64,000 nt of DNA from Chitinophagales bacterium (GCA_017303855.1 JAFLBL010000008.1:94307-158306), one strand, 5' to 3'. Positions 21,053 to 31,211 are shown, counted from the first letter of the stretch. Program-made: numbers and translations. The notes: a model not told the origin generated them from the sequence alone.

Positions 21053-22234
21053 ATGAAGGTTCCGGAAAACATAGTTCGTTTAATTGAAAAATACCAGTCG
21101 GGCACTGCCACGAAGGAAGAGTTACAGGAATTGAACGGATGGTATCATTCTTTTGCGGAGGACGAAGTAGAAGTGATTTCCGATAAATCTGAAACAGCGT
21201 TAACGGAGGGTATACATCAACGCTTGCTGGAATATATCCGTCAGACTTCTTCACCCGTTATCGGGAACCGCCGGAAACGCTGGTACTACGCGGCAGCCGC
21301 TGTTTTACTTTTGGGTATTGCAGGGGCTATCTATCAGTTACTAGATGACAGTACATCGCCTCCGGGAATAGCCGTTCAGCCGGCTCCATCTGTTTTACCT
21401 GTAAACGATATAGCACCTGGTGGAGATAAAGCTGTTTTGCAACTGGCCGATGGTTCCACTATTATATTGGACAGTGCTTCCAACGGATTATTAACCAGTC
21501 AGGGTAGTATTAAGGTGGAGAAGCAGAGTAATGGGTTGCTCGTGTATACAATTAACGGGAAACAAATTTCTGAGTCCGATGAAGCATTTTACAATACGAT
21601 CACAACGCCCCGTGGCGGGCAATACCAGGTCACTCTCTCTGATGGCACCAGGGTCTGGTTAAACGCGGCTTCTTCAATCCGGTTCCCGGTATTATTTACG
21701 GGTGCAGATCGTAAAGTAATGATAACCGGAGAGGCCTATTTTGAAGTAGCCAAAAATGCAACCCGGCCCTTCAAAGTAAAAACAGGCCGTTCAGAGATAG
21801 AAGTATTAGGCACACACTTTAATGTAAATGCCTATGATGATGAACCGGCTGTGAGAACCACATTACTGGAAGGCCTTGTAAAAGTGTCGGTGGCTGATGC
21901 TGCGGGCAAACCAACGGCCCGATTTTTAAAACCGGGACAGCAATCCGGGATTACCGGAAACGGTGAAATTTCCGTATTGAATAATGCCGATCTGGAAGAA
22001 GCGGTAGCGTGGAAAAATGGTCGTTTCCAGTTCCGGAGTGCTGATTTAAAAACAGTACTGCGCCAGATTTCCCGGTGGTATGATGTGGATGTGGAATACA
22101 AGGGGAATGTAAATCTGCACTTTACCGGTCAGCTGATAAGGGATGATTATGTGTCCAGGGTATTTGAAAAGCTGGCGTTAACCGGGGTGGTACATTTCCG
22201 GATTGAAGGAAAGAAAATTATTGTTTCACCATAA
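21053..22234 (+). CDS. FecR-family anti-sigma factor
   Basis: Inner-membrane anti-sigma factor of 393 residues that holds the adjacent sigma factor and receives the signal from the STN domain of SusC. A cytoplasmic N-terminal part (about 1-72) is followed by one membrane helix (about 75-97, WYYAAAAVLLLGIAGAIY), the periplasmic FecR domain (TTPRGGQYQVTLSDGTRVWLNAASS, GEAYFEVAKNATRPF, VLGTHFNVNAY) and a C-terminal DUF4974-type domain (VLRQISRWYDVDVEY, FTGQL). All parts look intact. It sits between sigma and susC in the same direction. Confidence 0.94.
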   Translation: MKVPENIVRLIEKYQSGTATKEELQELNGWYHSFAEDEVEVISDKSETALTEGIHQRLLEYIRQTSSPVIGNRRKRWYYAAAAVLLLGIAGAIYQLLDDSTSPPGIAVQPAPSVLPVNDIAPGGDKAVLQLADGSTIILDSASNGLLTSQGSIKVEKQSNGLLVYTINGKQISESDEAFYNTITTPRGGQYQVTLSDGTRVWLNAASSIRFPVLFTGADRKVMITGEAYFEVAKNATRPFKVKTGRSEIEVLGTHFNVNAYDDEPAVRTTLLEGLVKVSVADAAGKPTARFLKPGQQSGITGNGEISVLNNADLEEAVAWKNGRFQFRSADLKTVLRQISRWYDVDVEYKGNVNLHFTGQLIRDDYVSRVFEKLALTGVVHFRIEGKKIIVSP

Positions 22235-22316
22235 AAACACACAGTATGACTGCTGATTATTGGTATCTGGCAGGCCGTTATGGGTAGCTGGTTTCTATGG
22301 GGTGCCCAATAAAAAA

Positions 22317-22344
22317 CCGGGTTCCGTTTGCGGCGGAAACCCGG
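22317..22344 (-). terminator. Hairpin in the fecR-susC gap, terminator-like on the minus strand
   Basis: Arms CCGGGTTCCG (22317-22326) and CGGAAACCCGG (22334-22344) form a 10-bp stem with one bulge. An A6 run lies immediately to its left, which is a U-run only on minus-strand RNA, although genes on both sides are plus-strand. On the plus strand it could act as a leader hairpin or attenuator before susC. The 273-base gap otherwise holds an imperfect palindrome at 22406. Confidence 0.4.
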
Positions 22345-22405
22345 CTGAAGGCTGAGCACTGAATGAAACTACGTCTGTTAACGGTTGCCTATTCTTAAAC
22401 CCAAA

Positions 22406-22426
22406 CCTACCTGCCGGACAGGCAGG
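22406..22426. repeat. Imperfect CCTGCC/GGCAGG palindrome upstream of susC (locus 2)
   Basis: A diverged relative of the perfect 20-bp palindrome found three times at 32943, 44567 and 44611: here CCTACCTGCCGG, then ACAGGCAGG. It lies about 80 bases before the susC ATG. Its spread in one window suggests a dispersed palindromic repeat family in this genome. Confidence 0.6.
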
Positions 22427-22507
22427 CAATACAAATTTATGTATTTAACTGCTCTTTGTAAATCAGGCTGGAAAAGAGGCCGATTTTCAACACAAACGAT
22501 TAGAATT

Positions 22508-25500
22508 ATGAAACTTATTACAGTTTTCATATTCGCCGCCTGCCTGCAGGTGAGTGCAAACGGGTACGCCCAGAAAGTTACCCTCAAAGGGGAGAACCTG
22601 ACACTTCAAAAGGTTTTCGATGAAATCAGAAAACAAACCGGATTCCATTTCTTTTATGCGGATGAAGTACTTTCTTCCGCCAAACGGGTTACTGTGGATA
22701 TCCGGAAAGCGGAAGTGGGAGAGGCTCTTGATTATTGCTTTAAGGGGCAGGATCTGACGTATACAATTGCCGAAAAAACGATTATTATCCGTAAACAAAT
22801 AATGGCTCCCGCACCCGTGATAACGGCGGAAGAAATTCCGGTGCCCGCGGAGATTAAAGGGAAAGTGACCGATGCAAAAGGGGAACCTATTGCCGGTGTA
22901 AGTGTGGTGAACTCAAGAAACAGAAGAGGAACCACTACCAATGAAGCCGGTGAATTCAGTATCCAGGCGGAGCCGGGTGATGTGATTACCTTCTCTTTTG
23001 TTGGTAAGATGCAGCAAACGGTGAAAGTAACTGCCGGTAATAACCAGATCAATATTTCCCTGGCGGATGCTATGCTGACCAATGAGAATGTAGTGGTAAC
23101 CGCATTAGGTATCAAACGGGAGGAAAAAGCATTGGGGTATGCCGTACAGAAAGTATCCGGAGAAAACCTGCAAAAAGTTTCCGGTGTGGATGTGGCAACA
23201 TCGCTTACCGGTAAAGTGGCCGGGTTGCTGGTGAAAAACTCTTCGGATTTTGCTGCAGTTCCCGTACTGACCATCCGTGGAGAAAATCCATTACTGGTTA
23301 TTGACGGGGTGGCCTATGCCAATAAAACGCTGAGTGATATTTCTTCAGAAGATATTGAGTCAATCAGTGTGCTGAAAGGAGCTACCGCTTCCGCGTTATA
23401 TGGATTCCGTGGAGCCAATGGTGTTCTGCTGATTACTACTAAAAACGGCCGGAGTTCACAATCAGGTATTTCCATTGACTTTACCACAAATACCATGTTT
23501 ACTGCCGGTTTCCTGGCAATTCCGGAAAAACAATCTGTATATGGTCGTGGTGGAAACAACACCTATAACATCAACTCTGATGCTTCCTGGGGTACTTCCA
23601 TGGATGGGAAAACCGTAACACAATGGGATCCTTTCCAGAAAGTATTCAGGGATATGCCTTACCTGCCGGTGGGTGTAAATAATTTTAAAAACTTCCTCGA
23701 GCAGGGGTATATCACCAATAACAATATCAGTGTAGGCTATAACAAAGGAAATGTGGCACTGCGTAATTCCTTAAACTGGACACAGAATAAAGGACAATAC
23801 CCGAATTCCACTTTGAATAAGTATACGTATTCATTCGGGGCGGACCTGAACCTGGATAAATTTAAAATGAGTACGAATTTGTCCTATGCCAAAAAAGCAT
23901 CTCCTAATGTGGGATCAAACGGATATACATCCTACGACCCGATGTATACCCTCCTCATCTGGTCCAGTTCAGATTTTGATATCCGTGATTATAAAGACAA
24001 CTACTGGATCACCAAGGGTGTTCAGCAGAACTATACGTATGGATTACAGCCCAACGGATCTTATACAGGAGCCAGTCAGAACAACCCGTATTATGACCGG
24101 TATGAAAAAACCAATGAAATTTCCAGGGATATCTTCAATGCGGATCTTTCCCTGAATTATGAATTCAGCCCCTGGCTGAAAGCGACGCTTCGTTCCGGTA
24201 TTGATTTTTACAAGGAAGTTGGCCAGCTAAGGGTGTCAAAAGGATCATACCTGCAAACGGGTAACACGGGTGTACCGGGTAATCCCTATACCTGGAACGG
24301 CGGTAATACCGGGGCGTATGTATTGGGACAGAGTTCCGGTTTCAGTACCAACACCGATATGCTGTTATCCGGCGAAAGAGCGTATAAGAAATTCAGGTTT
24401 GAGTACCTCGCCGGTGGTACTGTATTTTTCAGCCGGGATGACAATATGAACGCGGCTACCAATGGAGGTATTTCCATTCCCGGATTCTTTTCTATTAAAG
24501 CTTCTGTAAATGCCCCGACTGTTTCACAAAGCCTTTACAGACGCCAGGTGAATTCCGTATTCACCCGGATTGGTATCTCCTGGAATAAACTGATTTTTGT
24601 GGAAGCAACCGGCCGTAATGACTGGAGTTCCACCCTTTCAAAATCACAACGTTCTTATTTCTACCCTGCACTTTCGTCCAGTTTTGTGATATCCGAGCTG
24701 CTGCCCGGTACAAGAAGCTGGCTGGATCTGCTGAAGCTGAGAACTTCCTATGCGGTCTCTAAAAATATTCCCGGTATTTATGCCATCAACAGCAGCTATA
24801 CCATAAACAACAGTACGTGGAATACAACGAATGGCGCCAGTGTGCCTTCCAGTTTATACCCGACTGATATCACTCCATCAGCCGCTAATACAATTGAAGT
24901 GGGTCTGCAGGGTATGTTTTATAAAAACCGCCTGATGGCCGATGTTTCCTATTATGATAAGAAAATGTATGATGCCATCATAACCGGTAGTATTTCTCCC
25001 GCTTCAGGTTACTCAGGTATTTATACGAACAGTAAAGAAGTGATCAACCGTCGTGGATGGGAAGTAATAGTTAACGGAACGCCTATAAAGAATAAAGACT
25101 GGCAACTGGATCTGGGGCTGAACTGGTCTACTTTCAAACGCATTTATACGGCATTGGACCCGGTTTTCTCTGCTAAGAAACCCTGGATTTTTGAAGGTGC
25201 AAGGGTTGACGTGCTGCCCAGCCGGGCACAGTTATTCAGTCCGTCAGGAGAAATGATTTTTAATAACGGACGTATGGTGTATAGTTCCTATGACTCAAAG
25301 TTCGGGTACACAGATCCTGACTGGTTATGGGGAATAAACTCCAGCCTGAGATACAAGAACTTCAATTTATACCTGTCATTTGATGGTGTGTCCGGTGGTA
25401 TAATGAATACAAGAACGGAAAGTTATATGTGGCAGTCCGGCAACCACCCCAATTCAGTAACGCCCGAAAGAGCACTGGATGTGGCTACACCGGGTTCTTC

Positions 25501-25903
25501 CAATTACCTGGGACAAGGCGTGAAAGTAGTTTCAGGTACGGTAACTTTTGATGCATTTGGCAATATCACTAATGATACAAGGGTATTTGCGCCAAATGAT
25601 ATTAAAACCACTTATCGTCAGTATGCCATCGACCTGCACAACAGCAGTGCCTGGGGCGGTAATGGCAGTCCGGCTGATACCTATTCCAAGACCTTCTTTA
25701 AACTGCGTGAAATTTCATTGTCCTATAACATACCGGCTAAGTACCTGCATAAAATTGCCAAAGCCGCGTCTGTCAGCTTTATCGGACAAAATGTGCTGTT
25801 AAAAGCGAAGGATTTCAAATATTCAGATCCGGATGGCGGTACAGAGGATTTTTCAGATCCTGCTGTGCGCTACCTTGGTTTTAATCTCAAATTTTCATTC
25901 TAA
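22508..25903 (+). CDS. SusC-like TonB-dependent transducer with STN domain (locus 2)
   Basis: Outer-membrane importer of 1131 residues that also signals. The start is set at the ATG at 22508, which gives a normal signal peptide (MKLITVFIFAACLQVSANGYAQ); the frame is open upstream but encodes the palindrome region. Next come an STN (secretin/TonB N-terminal) domain at about 25-95, a carboxypeptidase-regulatory-like domain at about 117-205, a plug with LTIRGENPLLVIDGVAYAN and ALYGFRGANGVLLITTKNG, and a long barrel ending GFNLKFSF. The STN domain is the part that talks to FecR, matching the sigma/anti-sigma pair just upstream. susD follows after 11 bases. Confidence 0.96.
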   Translation: MKLITVFIFAACLQVSANGYAQKVTLKGENLTLQKVFDEIRKQTGFHFFYADEVLSSAKRVTVDIRKAEVGEALDYCFKGQDLTYTIAEKTIIIRKQIMAPAPVITAEEIPVPAEIKGKVTDAKGEPIAGVSVVNSRNRRGTTTNEAGEFSIQAEPGDVITFSFVGKMQQTVKVTAGNNQINISLADAMLTNENVVVTALGIKREEKALGYAVQKVSGENLQKVSGVDVATSLTGKVAGLLVKNSSDFAAVPVLTIRGENPLLVIDGVAYANKTLSDISSEDIESISVLKGATASALYGFRGANGVLLITTKNGRSSQSGISIDFTTNTMFTAGFLAIPEKQSVYGRGGNNTYNINSDASWGTSMDGKTVTQWDPFQKVFRDMPYLPVGVNNFKNFLEQGYITNNNISVGYNKGNVALRNSLNWTQNKGQYPNSTLNKYTYSFGADLNLDKFKMSTNLSYAKKASPNVGSNGYTSYDPMYTLLIWSSSDFDIRDYKDNYWITKGVQQNYTYGLQPNGSYTGASQNNPYYDRYEKTNEISRDIFNADLSLNYEFSPWLKATLRSGIDFYKEVGQLRVSKGSYLQTGNTGVPGNPYTWNGGNTGAYVLGQSSGFSTNTDMLLSGERAYKKFRFEYLAGGTVFFSRDDNMNAATNGGISIPGFFSIKASVNAPTVSQSLYRRQVNSVFTRIGISWNKLIFVEATGRNDWSSTLSKSQRSYFYPALSSSFVISELLPGTRSWLDLLKLRTSYAVSKNIPGIYAINSSYTINNSTWNTTNGASVPSSLYPTDITPSAANTIEVGLQGMFYKNRLMADVSYYDKKMYDAIITGSISPASGYSGIYTNSKEVINRRGWEVIVNGTPIKNKDWQLDLGLNWSTFKRIYTALDPVFSAKKPWIFEGARVDVLPSRAQLFSPSGEMIFNNGRMVYSSYDSKFGYTDPDWLWGINSSLRYKNFNLYLSFDGVSGGIMNTRTESYMWQSGNHPNSVTPERALDVATPGSSNYLGQGVKVVSGTVTFDAFGNITNDTRVFAPNDIKTTYRQYAIDLHNSSAWGGNGSPADTYSKTFFKLREISLSYNIPAKYLHKIAKAASVSFIGQNVLLKAKDFKYSDPDGGTEDFSDPAVRYLGFNLKFSF

Positions 25904-25914
25904 AAACAGCCACA

Positions 25915-27447
25915 ATGAAAAAGCTATTTTATATACCCCTTGCAATAATTGTCATGAGTGTTGCAAGCTCCTGTAAGAAGTTCGATGAGCTGAATACCAA
26001 TCCGGATGTTCCAACAACGGTAACCCCGGAATTGATTTCCGCGCAATTGATGAAAGACGTTTACCGGTTCTGGAATGTGAACCCCACAGACTTCGGTTCA
26101 GGAAATCTATGGGCCAAGCACACGGCCATGCTGGAAACGAATCCCAATCCGGGACAGTATTACTATTCTTATTATCCGTATGGTTCCTTTGGCGGTTTTC
26201 AAAAGCTGACTAACCTGAAACGAATGGTGGAACTGGCAACCGGTAATCCTACCGAGTCATCTTATAAAGGATTAGCCTTGTTTATGAAAGCAAGTGCCGG
26301 ATTTAATATGGTGACGGATATGGGTGATATTCCTTATTCCGATGCAGGAAAAGCTGAAGAAGGAAATACCACACCGAAGTATGACAAGTCGGCCGACGTG
26401 TTTGCGGCTATACTGAATGATCTGAAAGCAGCTGAAGAAGCATTTGCCACCGGCGTTACATTCGGAGGCGATTTGATGTATGGCGGTAATCCGGTAAAAT
26501 GGCGCAGACTCTGCAATGCCATGCAGCTGAAAGTACTTCAGACTATCAGTAAGAAGATCACGACGGAACAGAAAGCACGTTTCGCTGCCATTGTTGCAGC
26601 CGGGAATTTACTGACTGAGGCAGATAATTTCCAACTGGTTTATACAGAGAACACCAATGCTTCACATCCGTTTTTTAACGGGGAGAACCGCCGGATTGTT
26701 ATTGGCGTTGCTAAACAGGTGGTCGATTTTCTGAAACTCAACAATGACCGGCGTTTATTCTATTTTGCAGAACCGGCTCCCTATAAAATCACCGGTGGCT
26801 TACTGGAGAATGATTACAATGCGTATGAAGGAGCCCCGACAGAACTGAGTGCCGATCAGCTGGCCTTGAACAGGGCTGCCGGTAAGTATTCACTTATCAA
26901 CAAGCGCTATGTGGCATTACGCTCCGGCGATCCGAAACTGGAATTCACTTATGCCGAACAGTGTTTTATTATCGCCGAAGCCATCGAGGAAGGATGGTTA
27001 AGCGGGTCCGCTCAGACGTATTATGAAAACGGGGTGAAAGCAATTCTGAAATATTATATGACGCTGCCATCTGCAACGCCGGCTAACCTGCATGGTATGG
27101 CCATTACACAAAGTTATATTGATGGATATTTCACCGGGGAAGCCGCATATAAAACAGCAGGCACCAAAGCGGACAGGCTGCAACAGATCATTACGCAGAG
27201 ATGGCTGCTCGACTTCTTCCAGGGTAACTCGCTGTTCAGTTACAAAACGTTCCTGCGTACCGGTTTGCCTGCATTCCCGCTGAATTCAGCAACCAGTATG
27301 AACCCGGATGATCCGGCCGTTTATCCCAAGCGCTGGAAATACCCGCCTTCTGAACTGACGACGAATGAAACCAATTACAACCAGGCGGTTACGGATCAGT
27401 TTGGCGGTTTCGATGGCATCAATAAAGTGCCGTGGTACCTGCAGTAA
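25915..27447 (+). CDS. SusD-like lipoprotein, SusD-like_2 type (locus 2)
   Basis: Glycan-binding surface lipoprotein of 510 residues with signal and lipobox VASSC (Cys20). The N-terminal text FDELNTNPDVPTTVTPELISAQL and the motif AGFNMVTDMGDIPYSDAGKAEEG resemble the SusD-like_2 branch (PF12771) rather than classical RagB/SusD, so the two SusD proteins of this window are not close relatives. It follows susC by 11 bases and ends 51 bases before a strong hairpin, so susCD of this locus is probably a separate transcript unit with limited read-through into the enzymes. Confidence 0.93.
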   Translation: MKKLFYIPLAIIVMSVASSCKKFDELNTNPDVPTTVTPELISAQLMKDVYRFWNVNPTDFGSGNLWAKHTAMLETNPNPGQYYYSYYPYGSFGGFQKLTNLKRMVELATGNPTESSYKGLALFMKASAGFNMVTDMGDIPYSDAGKAEEGNTTPKYDKSADVFAAILNDLKAAEEAFATGVTFGGDLMYGGNPVKWRRLCNAMQLKVLQTISKKITTEQKARFAAIVAAGNLLTEADNFQLVYTENTNASHPFFNGENRRIVIGVAKQVVDFLKLNNDRRLFYFAEPAPYKITGGLLENDYNAYEGAPTELSADQLALNRAAGKYSLINKRYVALRSGDPKLEFTYAEQCFIIAEAIEEGWLSGSAQTYYENGVKAILKYYMTLPSATPANLHGMAITQSYIDGYFTGEAAYKTAGTKADRLQQIITQRWLLDFFQGNSLFSYKTFLRTGLPAFPLNSATSMNPDDPAVYPKRWKYPPSELTTNETNYNQAVTDQFGGFDGINKVPWYLQ

Positions 27448-27497
27448 TTGTAATGCAGTCAATTTATTTGTATGCAGTTTTAAGGTTATAGCAGTAT

Positions 27498-27520
27498 GGA
27501 GGAGCCTCGGCGGCTCCTCC
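27498..27520 (+). terminator. Rho-independent terminator after susCD (locus 2)
   Basis: A 9-bp perfect stem, GGAGGAGCC (27498-27506) and GGCTCCTCC (27512-27520), with a 5-base loop, followed by ATCTCTTTT. It separates susCD from the enzyme genes. Confidence 0.7.
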
Positions 27521-27672
27521 ATCTCTTTTGCAACCGGAATCTGTACATCTTTCTCATATAGCGAGCAGTTCATAAGCAATAAAGAAAAGTGGATCGTATA
27601 TTCTTGTCTAAGATTTTACCTCCACTTTTTATTTTCTGTATTGCCACTTCTTCACGAATTAATTCTACTAAA

Positions 27673-28476
27673 ATGCTTACCAGGTTAAATATATATTTCC
27701 GGTTACTCCTGTCTCCGGCGTTTATTTTTCTTTCCTTTCTATCAACAGCACAACCGGGCAAGGGTAAACTTGTCTGGTCTGATGAGTTTGAATATTCTGG
27801 TTTGCCGGATAGCAGCAAATGGAAACAGGATGCAGGCGGACACGGCTGGGGGAATAACGAATTGCAATATTATACCAGCAAGGATACACAGCAGGCCGTT
27901 GTAAGAGATGGTAAATTGTTGATTACCGCACGAAAACAGGAAAAAGAAAACCGGCATTATACATCAGCCAAGCTCCTGACAAAAGGGATTCGGGAATTTC
28001 AATATGGCCGGATTGAAGTCAGTGCCAAATTACCCGCTGGAGTAGGTACCTGGCCCGCCATCTGGATGCTGGGTACGAATATCAGAGAAGCAGGTTGGCC
28101 GGCTTGCGGCGAAATTGATATTATGGAGCATGTGGGATATAATAAAGACAGCATATTTGGCACCATTCACACAGCTGCTTATAATCATGTGAAAGGAACC
28201 CAGAAAGGGAAGGGGATTTTTATTAACAATCCCTATACTGAATTTCATGTTTATGCAATTGACTGGACAGCGGAAAAAATTGATTTTCTGCTGGACGGGA
28301 CTATTTACTATTCCGTAAGGAACGAACACCTGACTACGAAGGAATGGCCTTTTGATCAGCCTTTTTACCTGATTCTGAACCTGGCAATTGGTGGTGGTTG
28401 GGGTGGAAAGATGGGCGTGGATGATAACCTTTTTCCGGCCGTGATGGAAGTGGATTATGTCAGAGTGTACCAATAA
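27673..28476 (+). CDS. GH16 endo-beta-1,3-glucanase-like hydrolase (locus 2)
   Basis: Jelly-roll endo-hydrolase of 267 residues. The ATG at 27673 was chosen because it starts a standard signal peptide (MLTRLNIYFRLLL to STAQ); the frame is open further upstream. Catalytic ExDxxE is GEIDIMEHVG with Glu147, Asp149 and Glu152. The texts KLVWSDEF, WGNNELQYYT, GTWPAIWMLG and GTIHTAAYNH are those of laminarinase-type GH16 enzymes, closer to the beta-1,3-glucanase pattern than the other GH16 at 13761. The C-terminus MEVDYVRVYQ is complete. First enzyme gene of the second locus, 54 bases ahead of GH127. Confidence 0.9.
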   Translation: MLTRLNIYFRLLLSPAFIFLSFLSTAQPGKGKLVWSDEFEYSGLPDSSKWKQDAGGHGWGNNELQYYTSKDTQQAVVRDGKLLITARKQEKENRHYTSAKLLTKGIREFQYGRIEVSAKLPAGVGTWPAIWMLGTNIREAGWPACGEIDIMEHVGYNKDSIFGTIHTAAYNHVKGTQKGKGIFINNPYTEFHVYAIDWTAEKIDFLLDGTIYYSVRNEHLTTKEWPFDQPFYLILNLAIGGGWGGKMGVDDNLFPAVMEVDYVRVYQ

Positions 28477-28530
28477 GCCTGATCATTTTGTACCTTAACC
28501 TTGCTCTTGCACTCACCGGTAATTAAACAT

Positions 28531-31173
28531 ATGAAAAAGTTGTATATGAGTACCGTACACAAACTACTCCTCAGCCTGTTGTTTTTACCCGTTTTCGGAG
28601 GTGCCCAGTTTGTTACATTTCCCAAAGAAGCAAAATTCATTTTCGGGGATAATCCGGCATGGTCCGAAGCAGGTTACAACGATAATGGCTGGACTTTTCA
28701 GCAACTGGCAAAAAGTTTTACAAAAGATTCATCGTATGCATGGTACAGAATCAGGGTTGTGATTCCTTCTACATTGAAAACAAAGGATGGCCGTGGGCTT
28801 AAGCTGATGCTGGGAAAAATTGATGATGCGGACCAGACCTGGCTGAATGGACGTAAGATAGGAGAAACGGGTTCCTTCCCGCCGGACTATGAAACACAAT
28901 GGGAAAAACCAAGGCTCTATATTATCCCGGAAAATGAAGTACGGTGGGATCAGGAGAATGTAATAGCTGTACGTATCTACAACCTAATTGGGGGAATGGG
29001 TATGTGGGAAGGTCCTTACCGGATAGAGCCATTGGGCTGGACAGACGATGTATCCATTGACAGGGAAATCGCGGAGATCAGCGGCAAAGGGGTACAACTG
29101 AAACTCAGGTTTAAAAATCTGACAGAACACGGATTCCGTGGAGCCGCATATTATTGGGTTGCAGATAAAACGGGAAAGAAGATTCTGTTTTCAGAACAAA
29201 AGACCGTATACCTTCCCGCAGGTAAAAACGAAATGGCGGTTGTTGACTTTACCCCGTTTAGGAAGCAAGGCGAAGACGTATTTACGGTTGGATACCGGAT
29301 CAATGATGACAGCAGTGCCCTCTTCAGTACATATGATCAAATGTTTATTGCCGGCAATGAGCTGGACATTCCTGTAAACAACCAGGTGACTCCTGTTGTA
29401 AAAGATAAAATACAACCGGTGTTTACCGCAATTCCCTTTCAACAGCAACAGTTAAATGGCTATTTGCAAACCCGGTTGTTGCAGAACCTGGAGCAGCGAT
29501 TACTGCAGGTGGATGAAGAAGGATTGATGGGTTCTTATTTCCGGCGGCCGGGTATACACCCATGGGCCGGTGAACATGTGGGCAAATACCTGGAAGCGGC
29601 CAGTAATACCTGGAAACTCACCCGTGATCCGCGGTTGAAAAAGCAAATGGACCGTATTATGTATGGATTAATTCATACACAAAAAGACGATGGCTATCTT
29701 GGCACGTATACACCCGATCAGTACTGGACCAGTTGGGATGTCTGGAGTCATAAATATAATCTGTACGGGTTACTGGCCTATTACTCCATCAGTGGTTATC
29801 AACCTGCACTGGAATCCTGTAAAAAAATGGGAGACCTGCTTTGCCGGACATTTGGAGAACAACCCGGCCAACTGGATATTATCAATGCCGGCACGCATGT
29901 GGGCATGGCCGCAACCAGTGTACTGGATCCGATGGTTGAACTGTACCGGTATACAGGGGATAAAAAATACCTTGATTTTTGTTATTATATACTCCGGGCC
30001 TGGGAACAAAAAAACGGCCCGAAGTTAATCAGCACTTTGCTCACCACGGGCAATGTGGCTAAAGTGGGCAATGGAAAAACCTATGAGATGATCTCCAATT
30101 TCGTGGGACTGGTCAACCTGTACCGGGTTACCGGTGACGCGGCATTGCTTTCCCCGGTGCTGATTGCCTGGAAAGACATTGTTAAAAACAGGTTATACAT
30201 CACCGGTACTGCCAGTGCACATGAATATTTTCAGGACCCCGGTCATTTGCCGGCCGGTATCGATGCCAGTATGGGTGAAGGTTGTGTAACCACTACCTGG
30301 ATGCAGCTGAACCAGCAGTTGTTTCAGCTTACCGGGGAAAACAAATATCTCGAACAGATTGAACGTACTTTTTATAATCACCTGATTGGCGCGGAGAATC
30401 CTCAAACAGGTTGTGTAAGCTATTATACACCGCTGATGGGAAAGAAACCCTATACCTGTTTTATTACCTGTTGTATGTCCAGTATTCCCAGGGGTATTGC
30501 CCTGCTGCCGTACTTTACCTATGGCCGGGCAGGGAACAGTCCGGCGCTCATGTTGTATGAGCCGGCTGTTTACACGGATACGGTACGTACATCGGATGCA
30601 CGAAAAGTGGGGTTAACCCTGCAACTGGAAAATAATTTTCCGGCCTTCGCGGGCAGTACGCTGACCATGCAGCTCACGGAAAAAGCCCGCTTTCCATTCG
30701 TGTTACGGGTGCCTGACTGGTGCCAGGCATTTACCGCCCGGGTTGGCGGTACAACGTATAAAGGAATAGCCGGAAAGAACCTGGTGATTGAAAGAAACTG
30801 GAACCTGCAGGAGCAGATCAGTATCCGGTTTAAGATGCCGGTAAAAATATGGTCTGGTGGTAAATCTTATCCGGGTCAGATCGCTTTTCAGCGGGGGCCA
30901 CAGGTGCTGGCAGTGGACAGTTCATTCGTTGCTGCAAGTTCGGCTATTACGGATACAGTGAAAAGAATGCCACTGCAGGCGGGTGGTTACCTGGAAGATG
31001 TAAAGACAGCGTTATTACCAGCCACCTGGATCGGGAAGCAGTTGTATCCCGTGTACTACCGGGATAAAGCAGGAGATACCAATGGAACCAATCTGATCGT
31101 AGTGCCTTTTGCCGATGCCGGGCAATCCGGCGGGGCTGTCAGGGTATGGCTGCCATTGGTAAAAAAACCATAA
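28531..31173 (+). CDS. GH127 (DUF1680) beta-L-arabinofuranosidase-like enzyme with N-terminal jelly roll
   Basis: Of 880 residues, the first 170 form a signal peptide plus a GH2-like or carbohydrate-binding jelly roll (WYRIRVVIPSTL, DDADQTWLNGRKIGETG). From about 310 the protein is a DUF1680/GH127 (alpha/alpha)6 barrel (GSYFRRPGIHPWAGEHVGKYLEAA, LGTYTPDQYWTSWDVWSHKYNL). The zinc-thiolate catalytic set of GH127 appears complete: Glu583-x-Cys585 in MGEGCVTTTW and the Cys647-Cys648 pair in TCFITCCMSSIPRG. Length is greater than the usual 650 because of the N-terminal domain. Beta-L-arabinofuranosidase is the founding activity but the family has others. The ATG at 28531 gives the signal peptide. 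Confidence 0.88.
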   Translation: MKKLYMSTVHKLLLSLLFLPVFGGAQFVTFPKEAKFIFGDNPAWSEAGYNDNGWTFQQLAKSFTKDSSYAWYRIRVVIPSTLKTKDGRGLKLMLGKIDDADQTWLNGRKIGETGSFPPDYETQWEKPRLYIIPENEVRWDQENVIAVRIYNLIGGMGMWEGPYRIEPLGWTDDVSIDREIAEISGKGVQLKLRFKNLTEHGFRGAAYYWVADKTGKKILFSEQKTVYLPAGKNEMAVVDFTPFRKQGEDVFTVGYRINDDSSALFSTYDQMFIAGNELDIPVNNQVTPVVKDKIQPVFTAIPFQQQQLNGYLQTRLLQNLEQRLLQVDEEGLMGSYFRRPGIHPWAGEHVGKYLEAASNTWKLTRDPRLKKQMDRIMYGLIHTQKDDGYLGTYTPDQYWTSWDVWSHKYNLYGLLAYYSISGYQPALESCKKMGDLLCRTFGEQPGQLDIINAGTHVGMAATSVLDPMVELYRYTGDKKYLDFCYYILRAWEQKNGPKLISTLLTTGNVAKVGNGKTYEMISNFVGLVNLYRVTGDAALLSPVLIAWKDIVKNRLYITGTASAHEYFQDPGHLPAGIDASMGEGCVTTTWMQLNQQLFQLTGENKYLEQIERTFYNHLIGAENPQTGCVSYYTPLMGKKPYTCFITCCMSSIPRGIALLPYFTYGRAGNSPALMLYEPAVYTDTVRTSDARKVGLTLQLENNFPAFAGSTLTMQLTEKARFPFVLRVPDWCQAFTARVGGTTYKGIAGKNLVIERNWNLQEQISIRFKMPVKIWSGGKSYPGQIAFQRGPQVLAVDSSFVAASSAITDTVKRMPLQAGGYLEDVKTALLPATWIGKQLYPVYYRDKAGDTNGTNLIVVPFADAGQSGGAVRVWLPLVKKP

Positions 31174-31211
31174 GGACATTTTTTATTATAGTGCAATCAA
31201 AAAAATTAGTC

